A stretch of 64,000 bases of DNA, from assembly GCF_032452875.1 (NCBI RefSeq), contig NC_083868.1:37428537-37492536 (forward strand), read 5' to 3'. The notes below the pieces were generated by a model. It did no database searches and was not told the origin of the DNA. It was given only the letters and a program-made list of their open reading frames with translations. The number at the start of each line of letters is the position of its first letter. Position 1 is the stretch's first letter. This stretch comes from Bos javanicus (lineage: Eukaryota; Chordata; Mammalia; Artiodactyla; Bovidae). Both the position numbers and the translations under genes were made by a program. Below are positions 1-11,618 of this stretch, piece by piece.

Positions 1-169
1 ATGATGCTAAAGTTTGTGTGGTCTTCAGAACTTTAGTGTTTTTCATAAAAGAATTGTTGAAAATCCAGGGCATACCCAAACTAAATAATGGCCTCAGTGT
101 AATGCCCCCTAATCAGAAAACACACAGAGTTCCACTGGTTGGAAAGATTTTTTCCTTACATTATCCTTC

Positions 170-262
170 AGTACTTACTGAACCTCATTTAATCTTAAAG
201 CACCTCTAAAGAAAGTTATTGTGACGTCTCCCATTTTACAACTGAGAAAACTAAATAAACTC
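170..262 (+). repeat. MIR SINE fragment
   Basis: It reads as a diverged MIR core: CCTCATTTAATCTTA, then CCCATTTTACAACTGAGAAAAC, the usual 'attttacagatgagaaaact' block. It is old and lacks both ends. Confidence 0.6.
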
Positions 263-3200
263 ATCAGGCCCTCTCCTGTCTGTCTTCTGATTTTAACCTT
301 ACATTTTTCTCCTGTACACAAATGCCTGTAAATTAAGGAGGTATCCTTCTATTCAGGAAAAGCTCTAGTTTCTCAATCTTAACCCTACTGAGGATACTAA
401 TTTGTCTTGGGACTTGCAAGGAAAACTTAGAAATACTCAGAGTATTGGAGTGAAAATTTAGACTTCAAAGTACTTTTTAAATAAGTACTTTCAGGAAAGT
501 ACTTCAAAGAATACTTTGAATCTGCTGTGTTTACCCTCATAAATTATGATCATCTGGAAGAGTTAGGGACTCACTAGGAAAATAAAGAAAATTTGATGTG
601 GACCCAGGAATAGGAGATGTGATGTGATCTGTGATGTGTTTTCTTCACACATTCATCCTCTGTCTTCCTTTCCTGACTCTCAAACTCTGCTTACCTTGGA
701 AAGATTCTTCTCAAGAATTCCATACACAGAGAATGTGAGGCAATTGTCACTATAACTTGGATGTGATTTTTTTTTTTAATTTTATAAAAATGAAGCATGG
801 ATTGACTACTGGAATTGTCATAAAGGTCAGTAATGGGTGGAAGTGGAACTTGGCCTAAAAAGTAGACTTCAATTTCTGTGGAAACTTTCCTGTATATAAA
901 AGATAATTTATAAATAACTTAAGATGAGAAAGTAAATTATAAAGATTTATCTCCTCTTTTTTAAAAACACTTGTACTGTATTTAAGTGGAGACATTGAGA
1001 AAAGGTAGCTAAACAAGAGTTTTGAAAGGTAGCAAATTAAATTGGGGGCAATTATATTTTTCATGTAGATATTTCAACACATATGTTTTGCATTAATTGC
1101 TGCAATAAATTCTGTTAACCTGGCAAAGAGCAAAAATAGCATATTGATGACATCAGTCTTTCACATCAGAAAGCTGCTTTCAGTATCTTGCTTTCTTCAC
1201 TGTAATGTGAAATAAAAATTTTTCAAACCTGTTACCCTTTAGGTTCCCAGTGAGTTTTCTAACCACTCAAGCTATTGGCACATTTTCCATAAGCAAAGTC
1301 TTAACAGCAAACTTTTGTTTTCTCACTTCTGAAGGATTAGAATCAACAACTACTTTCCCTGCTATTTAATGTTATAGTTCACATATGATTTTGGAGAGCT
1401 CTCTCAAATCAAGAAAATGTAAATGTGACTTCAAAGTCTCCAAACTGAGTTGCCTCTCATTTTAAGACAAAAATTCTTGACAGATTATGTAATGTGGACT
1501 GAAGCAAAGGGAGAAGCCTGGGTTAATTTTATTGCTGATAAGTCTAATCAATATCAAAATGGTTACATCTTGAATTTTCTATATAGTCATTAAGGGGAGG
1601 TTAATTTATTGTCTTTTAAATAATAGTTAAAGATAGATCAATAAACATATTTTGTAAAAAAAATAATACCCATTCCCCATCCCCTACCCCTTCCTTGATG
1701 AAAAACGAGACTTTAAAGTTTACTTTTTACCAGTGATAAAGACAGTTGGTTTCTAATCAATATGAAATTTTGATATTTTCCACTTCAGGATGAGTAAGAG
1801 AAACAGAGAACAGCTTGTTAGTAGTTAACATATACTTCATTCCCCTATTTTCAAATGTAATTTAGCAATGAATAAAATTCTATAGATCTTAGACAGATAC
1901 ATTTTTTAATTTTATATGGTAGTAGTCTTCACACTGAGAAGTTAGGCTGGGAAGCTAATTTGCAATCATTTCCTTGTAGATTGAATAATCCTCTGGTTAA
2001 CAGAACAACACTCTGAGGAAGTCTATGAGCAGCCCTGTGTGAGTGTGTGCATGTATGTGACCAGCAGTATTGTCTTCTTACAAAACTGAACCATTTCCAC
2101 ACTGTGCACAAAATTTTAGGGATGAATATTTACCTTTTGAAATGAGAATGAAGTAAAATTAAGTTTTCCTGAATTACAGGTTGGTGATGAGAAAAAAATA
2201 AAAGCAATCATTTGTTTATTTGTCACTGTCTAATCTTGTTAATTTTCCCCAGCTGGACCCTTGATCACTGATAATATTCAAAAATGACATAAAGCTACGG
2301 TTATATCCAAATTTTTATTTTCCCCTTCAATATGCCAAAGCTTGTTATGGTATGTTTCATATTTTGACAGAATGAAAAGAACTGGCATCATCACAGGAAC
2401 TATAAATAGAAGTTAAATAGGGTTGTTATTCTTTTATTAAATATATAAACTCCATCAAATATTATAGCCAGTGCCAAATCTTGAAAATATTTTTAAAGAG
2501 GCAGGATAAAAGAGAATAATATTTTTCTCTTGGTTTAGTTTTACTATCTAGTTTACCACAAATAAGTTAACACTCATTTACATTAAATCAAGAAAGATAA
2601 ACTCAGAGATTTTATTATGATGTTCTTGACATTTCTGATGTGAAATTATAATGATTTGATAGTCCTTTTTATTAAAAAAAAAGATTTCCAAGTGTAATTA
2701 TATATATATTTCATCCAACTGAACAAGATGGATTAATCTATGCTTACAATGATGATTTATATATTTTTTAGGCACAACTGCTTTTTTTCCTTAAACATTT
2801 ATACAGTTAAGAAGGACAATTTTTCTTACTTCTGCTTATAAGTGATGTCCAAAATAATTCTAAATGTTTTAATATCTTTTAACAATATATACACGATTAA
2901 AGAAGAAAAAATCTAAAAATATATTAAATTAGTATCCCTTTATATTTTCCTTTCCAAAGGTGATCCTTTGGAAACTAAGGTTTATAACCCTGGCCCTGGT
3001 GAAAACATTAGAACTCTACATTTAAATTCAAAGGCATACATTCAAAAACCATTAAAATTAAGAAAAAATTAAGGAAAAAATTAACTCATCTTTCATACCA
3101 AAATAGTTTGTTTTTTGCATTCATTTATTTACCAAGTAGTGAATACCTGATGTTTAGTTACTGGATTTTGGAAAAGAAGGTTATCAGTAGTGGCATACTG

Positions 3201-5397
3201 AATGGCCTTGAAAGATAACGATTTAGTTGGGACAAATGACTACAAAATGAATACTTACATAAAAACTTCTAACATAGGTATAAAAGTTGTTAAAATGCAA
3301 TATGAATCTTTAAACTAGCTGCCTAAAACAGAGTTCTGGAAGTAAAAGGGAAGAGTTTTTTTTGTTTGTTTTTTAAATAAAGTTAAAAATAACAACAATA
3401 AGTTAATAAAAACAAAGGGAGTAGATTACATGACTTGCCTAATTTCATGTTTTAGGGATGACTATAACCCAGATTTTACTTTTTTTACCATATAGAGGTA
3501 GAAAACTTTAAAAATAATTTGCATGAATGCATACTAAATACATATACAAGTAAAAAGCACTTTTGAAAGAACTGAACATTCAGAAATAGCTATTTCAATA
3601 AGCACATATCTAAGCTCAATGTAAATTCTGTGTGAACACATCCATATACATACGTGTGTGTATTGGAAAGGCATATGATTGAATATGAAAAAGGCCATCG
3701 CCAAATAGAAGCTTCTATTGGCTCTATTCATATTATGACTACACTACCAAGAAAAAGCACACCAAGGTTTGTCTGAGTGCTACATTCTCCTGCAGTGATG
3801 AATGAAGTTTCCTGACCATCTCTAGCACAATGACCTAATCATGCTAGTTTCCTGACCTGATCTTTGATGCTTTCCATTGACACTGTGCTCCTAATATGGA
3901 AAATAAAGGCCTAGAGTTTTGAATTACAGTGATAGGCATGTGGCACTTCACTGGATCCTTTGTGGGCTCTTATAGACACACATGTTTATACCTTGAAGAG
4001 GTGTGTGTGTCTGTGTATGTGTGTGTATGTATGTCTATTCAACAGTCATGATGTAGGATAACAAGTTGAGATTTAGTAATCCTATAGAATATGATGTCAA
4101 AGTTATATCCTGATTTTTTTCCAGAAATTAACAATTTATTCTGGATTGGGCTTCTTTTAAAATTAAAACAAGTTCGTTTTTCAATTGAAATTTCATTTCA
4201 TCACAATAGTTTCTGTTCCTTATGTTAAAATTTGAACCCTTATATTCAAGGGACTTCCAGACACATTTTTATGTTGAAAATAACTACTATATTATAATTG
4301 TTTTACAGGCCATTTGCTTATTATATTATATTTTCATAGCCTTTATTCAAACCCTGACTAAACAGAGCTTACATTTACTAATCAAAGTTTAGTAGTCAAG
4401 CGATATAATAAGAAAATGTGTACCAAGACAGGCTGGATTTCTGGTGTGATGGCAAATATATGTGCTAAAGTTTGAGCACAGATTTGCCCTAATGATTTTA
4501 TATAATTTCAAATTGATGTATTTTAACTTTTTAATCTGTTTAAAAAAATCCTTCAAATTAGAACTAAACAAGTTTTTCTGTTAGTGCTGGAACATTTTTA
4601 AAAACTAAAATGTGTTGCAAAAGTACAATGTTTACATAACCATTAATGTTCAACTTTTAGTATCTTACATTTTAGGAAACACATTTCACTTGTCTAAATG
4701 ATTCATAATATAGGTTGACAATGCACAGAAACAAAGAGACCTGTGATTCTAGGGACTGCTGTCAAAGCTGAGGCTGTTAATGTAGCAATACTTCACTGAT
4801 GGTAGAACATCCCCACTCATTTATGTGAGAGAATTATTTTGTTATAAGAACACATTCCCAAGGGATATTTTAATAGCTGTTTTCTCCATAAAAGTATTGG
4901 AATCAGAGTGACCTTTAGACTTTTAAGATTAATAATTAAAAAAAAAAGAAAATTCTAAACATTTAAATTCTAAATTCTAAAAATTTAAAAACAGCATAGA
5001 GTTAACATTTACTAATGTATCTGAGTTTCAAATGGAATTTTGGTCCATATTTCTGTTATTTCCTTGAGCTGGTCTAGTTATGAGAACACAGACATCTTAC
5101 CATGAGACTGTGTTTTCATTCCAACAAACTCTTCCTGCTGTCGGCGAAGACTGAGATGTGGCAGCTAATTTGTTTCTTCTTTAATTGGGGCCTGCCTGTA
5201 TAGAAGTTAATCCAAAATTATTGTTTAAGAAGAAAAACTAATAAGAAAAGTTGATAGTATATCACCTTGTCCATAAATCTGCTTATATCCCATAAATGAG
5301 TCATTAAGATACTATGTCACAAATAGGTTTTTCACAGAAATGTCTACCACTACAGAATTTTTTTAAAAATTATACATTACTATTTTAGTTGGTTGTT
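263..5397. other. Unique AT-rich intron sequence
   Basis: No gene, exon or clear dispersed repeat was recognised. It contains short A or T runs, for example near 768 and 1657, and a TG-rich simple repeat near 4.0 kb. The reading frames of 60-70 codons here have no family resemblance and no splice context. Confidence 0.5.
4002..4034. repeat. (TG)n-rich microsatellite, imperfect
   Basis: A run of TGTGTGTGT broken by CTG and ATG units, ending in GTATGTATG. It is a candidate length polymorphism. Confidence 0.7.
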
Positions 5398-5407
5398 TAA
5401 TAGAGAA

Positions 5408-5499
5408 GCCTATCCATTCTCTGGCGGGTCTTCCCGACCCAGGAAATAAACCAGCATCTTCTGCATTCCAGGCAGATTCTTTACTAACTGAGCTATCAG
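5408..5499 (-). repeat. Bov-tA SINE, left part, split by a BovB
   Basis: The reverse complement reads as the tRNA-derived head of Bov-tA: CTGATAGCTCAGTTAGTAAAG, then a variant of the 'gcaggagacc...ggtt' box. It stops after the core instead of running on to the usual 3' end. The missing first bases of the SINE lie at 6866-6873, beyond the BovB. The outer 10-base duplication TAATAGAGAA is at 5398-5407 and 6874-6883. Confidence 0.85.
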
Positions 5500-6853
5500 T
5501 ACAGTTCAGTTCAGTTGCTCAGTCGTGTCTGACTCTTTGCGACCCCATGAATCGCAGCACGCCAGGCCTCCCTGTCCATCACCATTTCCCTGAGTCTACC
5601 CAAACTCATGTCCATCGAGTCGGTGATGCCATCCAGCCATCTCATCCTCTGTCGTCCCCTTCTCCTCCTGCCCCCAATCCCTCCCAGCATCAGGGTCTTT
5701 TCCAATGAGTCAACTTTTCTCATGAGGTGGCCAAAGTACTAGAGTTTCAACTTCAACATCAGTCCTTCCAATGAACACCCAGGTCTGATCTCCTTTAGGA
5801 TGGACAGGTTGGATTTTCTTGCAGTCCAAGGGACTCTCAAGAGTCTTCTCCAACACTATAGTTCAAAAGCATCAGTTCTTCGGCACTCAGTTTTCGTCAC
5901 CATCCAACTCTCACATCCATACATGACTACTGGAAAAGACGTAGCCTTGGCTAGAGGGACCTTTGTTGGCCAAGTAATGTCTCTGCTTTTGAATATGCTA
6001 TCTAGGTTGGTCATAACTTTCCTTCCAAGGAGTAAGCGTCTTTTAATTTCATGGCTGCAATCACCATCTGCAGTGATTTTGGAGCCCCAAAAAATAAAGC
6101 CTGCCACTGTTTCTACTCTTTTTCCCATCTATTTCCCATGAAGTGATGGGACCAGAAGCCATAATCTTAGTTTTCTGAATGTTGAGCTTTAAGCCAGCTT
6201 TTTCACTCTCCTCCTTCACATTCATCAAGAGGCTTTTTAGTTCCTCTTCACTTTCTGTCATAAGGGTGGTGTCATCTGCATATCTGAGGTTACTGATATT
6301 TCTCCTGGCAATCTTGATTCCAGCTTGCGCTTCTTCCAGCCCAGCGTTTCTCATGATGTACTCTGCATATAAGTTAAATAAGCAGGGTGACAATATACAG
6401 CCTTGAAGTACTCCTTTTCCTATTTGGAACCAGTCTGTTTTTCCATGTCCAGTTCTAACTGTTGCTTCCTGACCTGCATGCAGGTTTCTCAAGAGACAGG
6501 TCAGATGGTCTGGTATTTCCATCTCTTTCAGAATTTTCCACTGTTTACTGTGATCTACACAGACAAAGGCTTTGGCATAGTCAATAAAACAGAAATAGAT
6601 GTTTTTCTGGAACTCTCTTGCTTTTTCGAAGATCCAGCGGATGTTGGCAACTTGATCTCTGGTTCCTCTGCCTTTTCTAAGACCAGTTTGAACATCTGGA
6701 AGTTCACGGTTCACATATTGCTGAAGCCTGGCTTGGAGAATTTTGAGCATTACTTTACTAGCATGTGAGATGAGTGCAGTTGTGCGGTAGTTCGAGCATT
6801 CTTTGGCATTGCCTTTCTTTGGGATTGGAATGAAAATGGATCTTTTCTGTTTT
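5500..6853 (-). mobile_element. BovB (RTE-class) LINE, 5'-truncated, inserted in a SINE
   Basis: It begins on the left with the BovB 3' tail (repeated CAGTT units, then GCTCAGTCGTGTCTGACTC) and runs leftward-reading through the C-terminal and reverse transcriptase region. It is bounded by the 12-base duplication CTGAGCTATCAG at 5488-5499 and 6854-6865, so both edges are firm. It lacks the endonuclease half. Confidence 0.93.
6061..6750 (-). pseudogene. BovB reverse transcriptase remnant, 229 codons
   Basis: This is the longest reverse transcriptase frame in this BovB. It has the thumb-proximal motifs in order: FIDYAKAF (motif A, first catalytic Asp), GVLQGCILSPCLFNLYAE (motif B), then YADDTTLM (motif C, catalytic Asp pair kept). 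The residue after KAF, normally Asp, reads Val. The frame shifts near its C-terminal end, just after the MASGPITSWEID block, and the domain has no N-terminal endonuclease. A full BovB ORF2 is about 1,000 residues, so this copy cannot support its own retrotransposition. Confidence 0.88.
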
Positions 6854-6873
6854 CTGAGCTATCAGGGAAACCC
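6854..6873 (-). repeat. Bov-tA SINE, right part (5' end of the SINE)
   Basis: The first bases of the interrupted SINE. In reverse complement they read GGGTTTCCCTGATAGCTCAG, where the last 12 bases are the BovB target duplication. The outer SINE duplication TAATAGAGAA follows at 6874-6883. Confidence 0.82.
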
Positions 6874-7060
6874 TAATAGAGAAATTACCATAAATTAATA
6901 CTTCTATGACCCAAAATGCCTGTAAAATTTAAGATTATAGAAAGTTTTATCTGCACACAATAGATTATAGTTGACTTCATTTACATTTTAAAAACATTTT
7001 TATAATTTTTGGCCTGTGAGATGGAATACTAATGATCTATTACAAAGATGTTTTCATTAT

Positions 7061-7265
7061 ATTTGAAAGTGAACCTGAAAGTAGCTCAGTTGTATCCGAC
7101 TCTCTTGGGACCCCATGGCCGATACAGTCCATGGAATTCTCCAGGCCAGAATACTGGAGTTTGTAGCCTTTCCTTTCTCCAGCAAATCTTCCCAACCCAG
7201 GAATCGAACCAGGGTCTCCTGTATTGCAGGTGGATTCTTTACCAACTGAGCTATCAGGGAAGCCC
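7061..7265 (-). repeat. Bov-tA SINE, near full length
   Basis: The reverse complement runs from GGCTTCCCTGATAGCTCAG through the tRNA-like box and the 'actccagtattct' region to the BovB-derived 3' part. It is flanked by TTTCATTAT at 7052-7060 and 7266-7274. Confidence 0.9.
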
Positions 7266-7278
7266 TTTCATTATGTTT

Positions 7279-8084
7279 CAGTTCAGTTGCTCAGTCATGT
7301 CCGACTCTTTGCGAACCCATGAATTGCAGCATGCCAGGTCTCCCTGTCCATCACCAACTCCCAGAGTTCACTCAAACTCATGTCCATCGAGCCGGTGATG
7401 CCATCCAGCCATCTCATCCTCTGTTGTCCCCTTCTCCTCCTGCCCCCAATCCCTCCCAGCATCAGAGTCTTTTCCTATTAATAAGTCAACTCTTCACATG
7501 AGGTGGCCAAAGTATTGGAGTTTCAGCTATAGCATCATTCCTTCCAAAGAACACCCAGGACTGATCTCCTTTAGAATGGATTGGTTGGATCTCTTTGCAG
7601 TCCAAGGGACTCTCAAGAGTCTTCTTCAACTGCTACTGCTAAGTCACTTCAGTCGTGTCCCACTCTGTGCGACCCCATAGATGAAAGCTCACCAGGCTCC
7701 TCCGTCCCTGGGAGTCTCCAGGCAAGAACACTGGAGTGGGTTGCCATTTCCTTCTCCAATGCATGAGAGTGAAAAGTGAAAGGGAAGTCGCTCAGTCGTG
7801 TCCGACTCTTAGTGACCCAATGGACTGCAGCCTACCAGGCTCCTCCATGGTAGGATGGAGGAAATACCTCCATCCATGGTATTTTCCAGGCAAGAGTACT
7901 GGAGTGGGATGCCATTGCCTTCTCCATCTTCTTCAACAGTACAATTCAAAAGCATCAATTCTTCAGCGTTCAGCTTTTTTCAGTCCAACTCTCACATCCA
8001 TACATGACCACTGGAAAATCCATAGCCTTGACTAGACGGACCTTTGTTGGCAAAGTAATGTCTCTGCTGTTTAATATGCTATCC
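7279..8084 (-). mobile_element. BovB LINE 3' fragment, split by a BOV-A2 SINE
   Basis: The BovB 3' tail begins right after the preceding SINE's duplication and continues beyond the internal BOV-A2 to the 'tgctatctagg' block. A 7-base TATGTTT at 7272-7278 and 8085-8091 is the likely target duplication. It keeps only C-terminal coding sequence. Confidence 0.85.
7631..7926 (-). repeat. BOV-A2 dimeric SINE inside the BovB
   Basis: Two similar units each carry the 'gtcgtgtcc-gactct-gacccc' and 'ggcaagaa/gtactggagtggg' blocks, joined by a GAAAAGTGAAAG linker: the BOV-A2 layout. An 11-base duplication TCTTCTTCAAC flanks it at 7620-7630 and 7927-7937. The second unit contains an extra palindromic insertion (see findings). 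Confidence 0.92.
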
Positions 8085-8091
8085 TATGTTT

Positions 8092-9423
8092 AGGTAGAAA
8101 TAAATATAAACAGGAAGTCCACCAGAACTGTTAAGTAAGAATAGTTAATCCTAGTGGATAGAAGTTATGTTGAAATATCAATAGATAAGTTTATTAATAA
8201 AACTGACCTTTAAATTTCTTCTCAATGGCATACCCAAATATGAACAGTAAAAATGAAAAGCTGAGCTTTGGTAGACTCCTGTCAGAAAATACATCCTGAT
8301 TTCTTGATTCCATGTTATGATTGACCAGAGTAATATAGAGAGAATTACAACACTGAGCTCAAAATTTATTACTTCCTTTATCATTTACTTCTATTTGTGA
8401 CATTTAAGTATAACCAAGGATCAGATTAAAGTATTATTCTGCTGTCTGTAACCTAGAGAAAAGCTATACTTTTCATCATAACAGAAAGTGATGAAAATAA
8501 TAGAGATAAATAGTGTACAAGAAATGTAGCTGAGACAATTAGAGTGATGCTGTAAACAGGAAAGAAAAAGTAATTTTTTAGTAAAAAGACATAATCAATG
8601 ATGGGTTTGTTTTCTACCGTAGTGATTGCCTAGTTATTTGCAACTGGTTATAAAAGTACATTATAACTGAAGTTTTTCCAAGAAAACATGTCTATTATTA
8701 TAAGTCTGAAATTCTTTGGCCCTTAAACCCTACTGTTCACCTTGAAGTTTCTAAATGTTTTCGTAAAATGCAACTATAGCATTATCACAAAGCATGTTTG
8801 TGTGTATATGTATACATATATATATGTGTGTGTATATATATATATTATTAAATAATTGAAAGGATCTTCTACTTCAGTAAGAAATTGTGATATTTAATTT
8901 TGCAAATTATTTTGAACTGTCTGTATATTTGCAGTACTTAATTTGTAAAAGGAGACTGTTTGTTTAACTCAGTCTAAGTGAGCAGATAGCCACTATGAAT
9001 CAAAATTTTAAAATGCTCTTGAAAAAATCTTGGTGTATTAATAATTCTTTAAAAGTAGAACTCCAGAAACTTATACTATAGTTTTTCATCTGTCCTTACC
9101 GAAAACATTTGTTTGAAAAAACGTACTTTAATGGCTGAGTCCTTTAAAAAGCGTTAATGCATTCTTAGTAGTAAGAAGGGAAGATGGTGTAAATTCTTGA
9201 CACAGAAAATTCTTCATGACATTGACAATGCCAGTGAGCAAAGGAGTAGACATTTGATTCTGTCTCTTCATTATAATAGAGAGTGGGGAGAGAAGAGAAA
9301 GCAAGCCTCCTGGGCATCTAAAATCCATAATTAAGCCAGGAATAGTGATAGTAAAGATCAGTGGTAGGAATGCCAGCAAGATTTCCTTCTTTCCAGAAGC
9401 ACTTAAAACCAATCTAAGCCAGT
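8092..9423. other. Unique AT-rich intron sequence
   Basis: No exon or clear repeat was seen apart from the microsatellite near 8.8 kb. A 94-codon minus-strand frame at 9128-9412 shows no recognisable protein features or splice context. Confidence 0.5.
8797..8848. repeat. (TG)n/(TA)n compound microsatellite
   Basis: Alternating GTGTGTGTATAT and ATATATAT tracts, interrupted by TACA. It is a likely variable-length locus. Confidence 0.8.
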
Positions 9424-10938
9424 TTTACTGTTGTTGTTCAGTCGCTGAGTCCTGTCTGACTCTGCAACCCCATGGACTGCATCACAACAGGCTCACTATT
9501 TCCTTGAGTTTACTCAGTATTATGTCCATTGAGTTGGTGATGCTATCTAACCATCTTATCCTCTGCCACCCTCTTCTCCTTTTGCCTTCAATCTTTCCCA
9601 GCATCAGGCTCTTTTCCAGTGAGTCAGTTCTTCACATCAGGTGGTCAAAATATAGGAGCTTCAGCTTCAGCAGCAGTCCTTACAAAGAATATTCAGTGTT
9701 GATTTCCTTTAGGATTGACTGGTTTGATCTCTTTGTTGTCCAAGGGACTCTCAAGAGTCTTCTCCAGCACCATAGTTCTAAAGAATCAATTCTTTGGTGC
9801 TCAGTCTTCTTTATGGTCGTACTCTCACATCCGTACATGACTACTGGAAAAATCACAGCTTTGACTATACGGACTTTTGCCAGCAAAGTGATATCTCTGC
9901 TGTTTAATATGCCCCCCAGGTTTGTCAAAGCTTTCCTTCCAAGGAGCAACTGTCTTTTAATTTTATGGCTACAGTCACCATCCACAGTGATTTTGCAGAC
10001 CAAGAAAATGAAAACTGTCACTGTTTTCACTTTTTCCCTTTCTATTTGCCATAAAGTGATAAGACTAGATGCCATGATCTTAGTTTTTTGAATACTGAGT
10101 TCTAAGCCAGCTTTTGACTCCTCTTTCACCCTCATCATGAGGCTCTTTAGTTGCTCTTTACTTTCTGCTATTACAGTATCATCTGCATATCTGAAGTTGT
10201 TGATAATTCCCCCAGCAATGTTGATTCCAGCTGTGATTCATTCAGTCTGGCATTTCCCACGATGCGCTCTGCATATAAGATAAATAAACAAGGTGACAAT
10301 ATACTGCCTTGTCATACTCCTTTACTAGTTTTGAACCAGTCTGTTGTTCCACGTCCAGTTCTAACTTTTGCTTCTTGACTCACACATAAATTTGTAGGAA
10401 ACAGGTAGGGTGGTCTGCTATTCCCATCTCTTTAAGAATTTTCCACAGTTTCTTGTGATCCACACAATTAGTGGCTTTAGCATAGTCAATGAAGCAGAAG
10501 TAGATATTTTCCAGGAATTCCCTTGCTTTTTCTGTGATCCAATGAATGCTGGCGATTTGATCTCTGGTTTTTCTGCCTTTTCTAAACTCAGCTTGTATAT
10601 TTGGAAGTTCTCAGTTTATGTACTGCTGAAGCCTCGCTTGAAGGATTTTTAATATAACCTTGATAGCTTATGACATGAGTGCAACTGTACAGTAGTTTGA
10701 ATATTCTTTGGCATTGCCCTTCTTTAGGACTGGAATGAAAACTGATCTTTTCCTGTTCTGTGGCCACTGCTGAGTTCTCCAAATTTGCTGACATATTGAG
10801 TGCAGCACTTTAATAGCATAATCTTTTACGATTTGAAATAGCTCAGCTGGTATTCTATCACCTCCACTAGCTTTGTTCATAGTAATACTTTTTAAGGCCC
10901 CCCGTCACACTCCAGGATGTCTGGCTCTAGGTGAGCCA
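9424..10938 (-). mobile_element. Old BovB LINE copy
   Basis: A diverged copy beginning with GTTGTTCAGTCGCTGAGTCC and continuing through the 'cagcatcaggctcttttcc', 'gtttgtcaaagctttcc', 'catctgcatatctgaag' and 'ccagcagctttgttc' blocks to the region before the reverse transcriptase (GTCTGGCTCTAGG). Stops and indels break every frame, for example the reverse transcriptase pieces at 9680-10138 and 10668-10880. It is much more diverged than the copies at 5.5 kb and 26 kb. Confidence 0.88.
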
Positions 10939-10997
10939 GTTTACCGTATACTTTTGTAACCTATACTTTGTTCTTCGTCTTTTACTTCATTCTTGTC

Positions 10998-11618
10998 ATT
11001 GTTGTTCAGTTCTAAGTCCTGTCCAACTCTGTGACTTCATGGACTCTAGAACTCCATGCCAGACTCCTCTGTCTTCCAGTATCTCCCAGAGTTTGTTCAA
11101 ATTCATGTCCATTGAGTGGTGATGCTATCTAACCATCTCATCTTCTGCTGCATATCCCCTTCTTTCACCTCAGTCTTTCCCAGCATCACGTTCTTTTCCA
11201 TTGTGTAGGCTCTTCACATCAGGTGGCCAAAGTACTGGAGCTTCACCTCCAGCAGCCCTCCTTCTGATGAATACTCAGGGTTGATTTCCTTAAGGATTGA
11301 CTGGTTTCATCTCCTCGCTGTCCTTGAGACTCTCAAGAGTCTTCTCCAGAACTGCAGTTTGAAACCATCAGTTCTTCAGCACTCAGCCTTCTTTATGGCA
11401 CAACTCTCACATCTGTACATGACTGCTGGAAAAACCATAGCTTTGACCATAAGGATCTGTGTCAGCAAAGGGATGTCTGTTTTTCTTTAATACCCTGTCT
11501 ATGTTTGTCATAGCTTTCCTTCCAAGGAGCAACTGTCTTTTAATTTCATGGCTGCAGTCACCATCCAGAGTGATTTTGGAGCCTAAGAAAATAAAATCTG
11601 TCACTGCTTCATTCTATA
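10998..11618 (-). mobile_element. Second old BovB LINE fragment
   Basis: It starts again at a BovB 3' end (TGTTGTTCAGTTCTAAGTCC) about 60 bases after the previous copy and repeats the same region in the same orientation, stopping near the 'ttcattttcttgggctcc' block. Divergence is similar to its neighbour. Confidence 0.85.

Noticed and set aside
9345..10091. 248-codon plus-strand open frame
   Set aside because: It is the antisense shadow of a minus-strand BovB copy; similar antisense frames occur at 6179-6768, 35570-36322 and 55480-56049.
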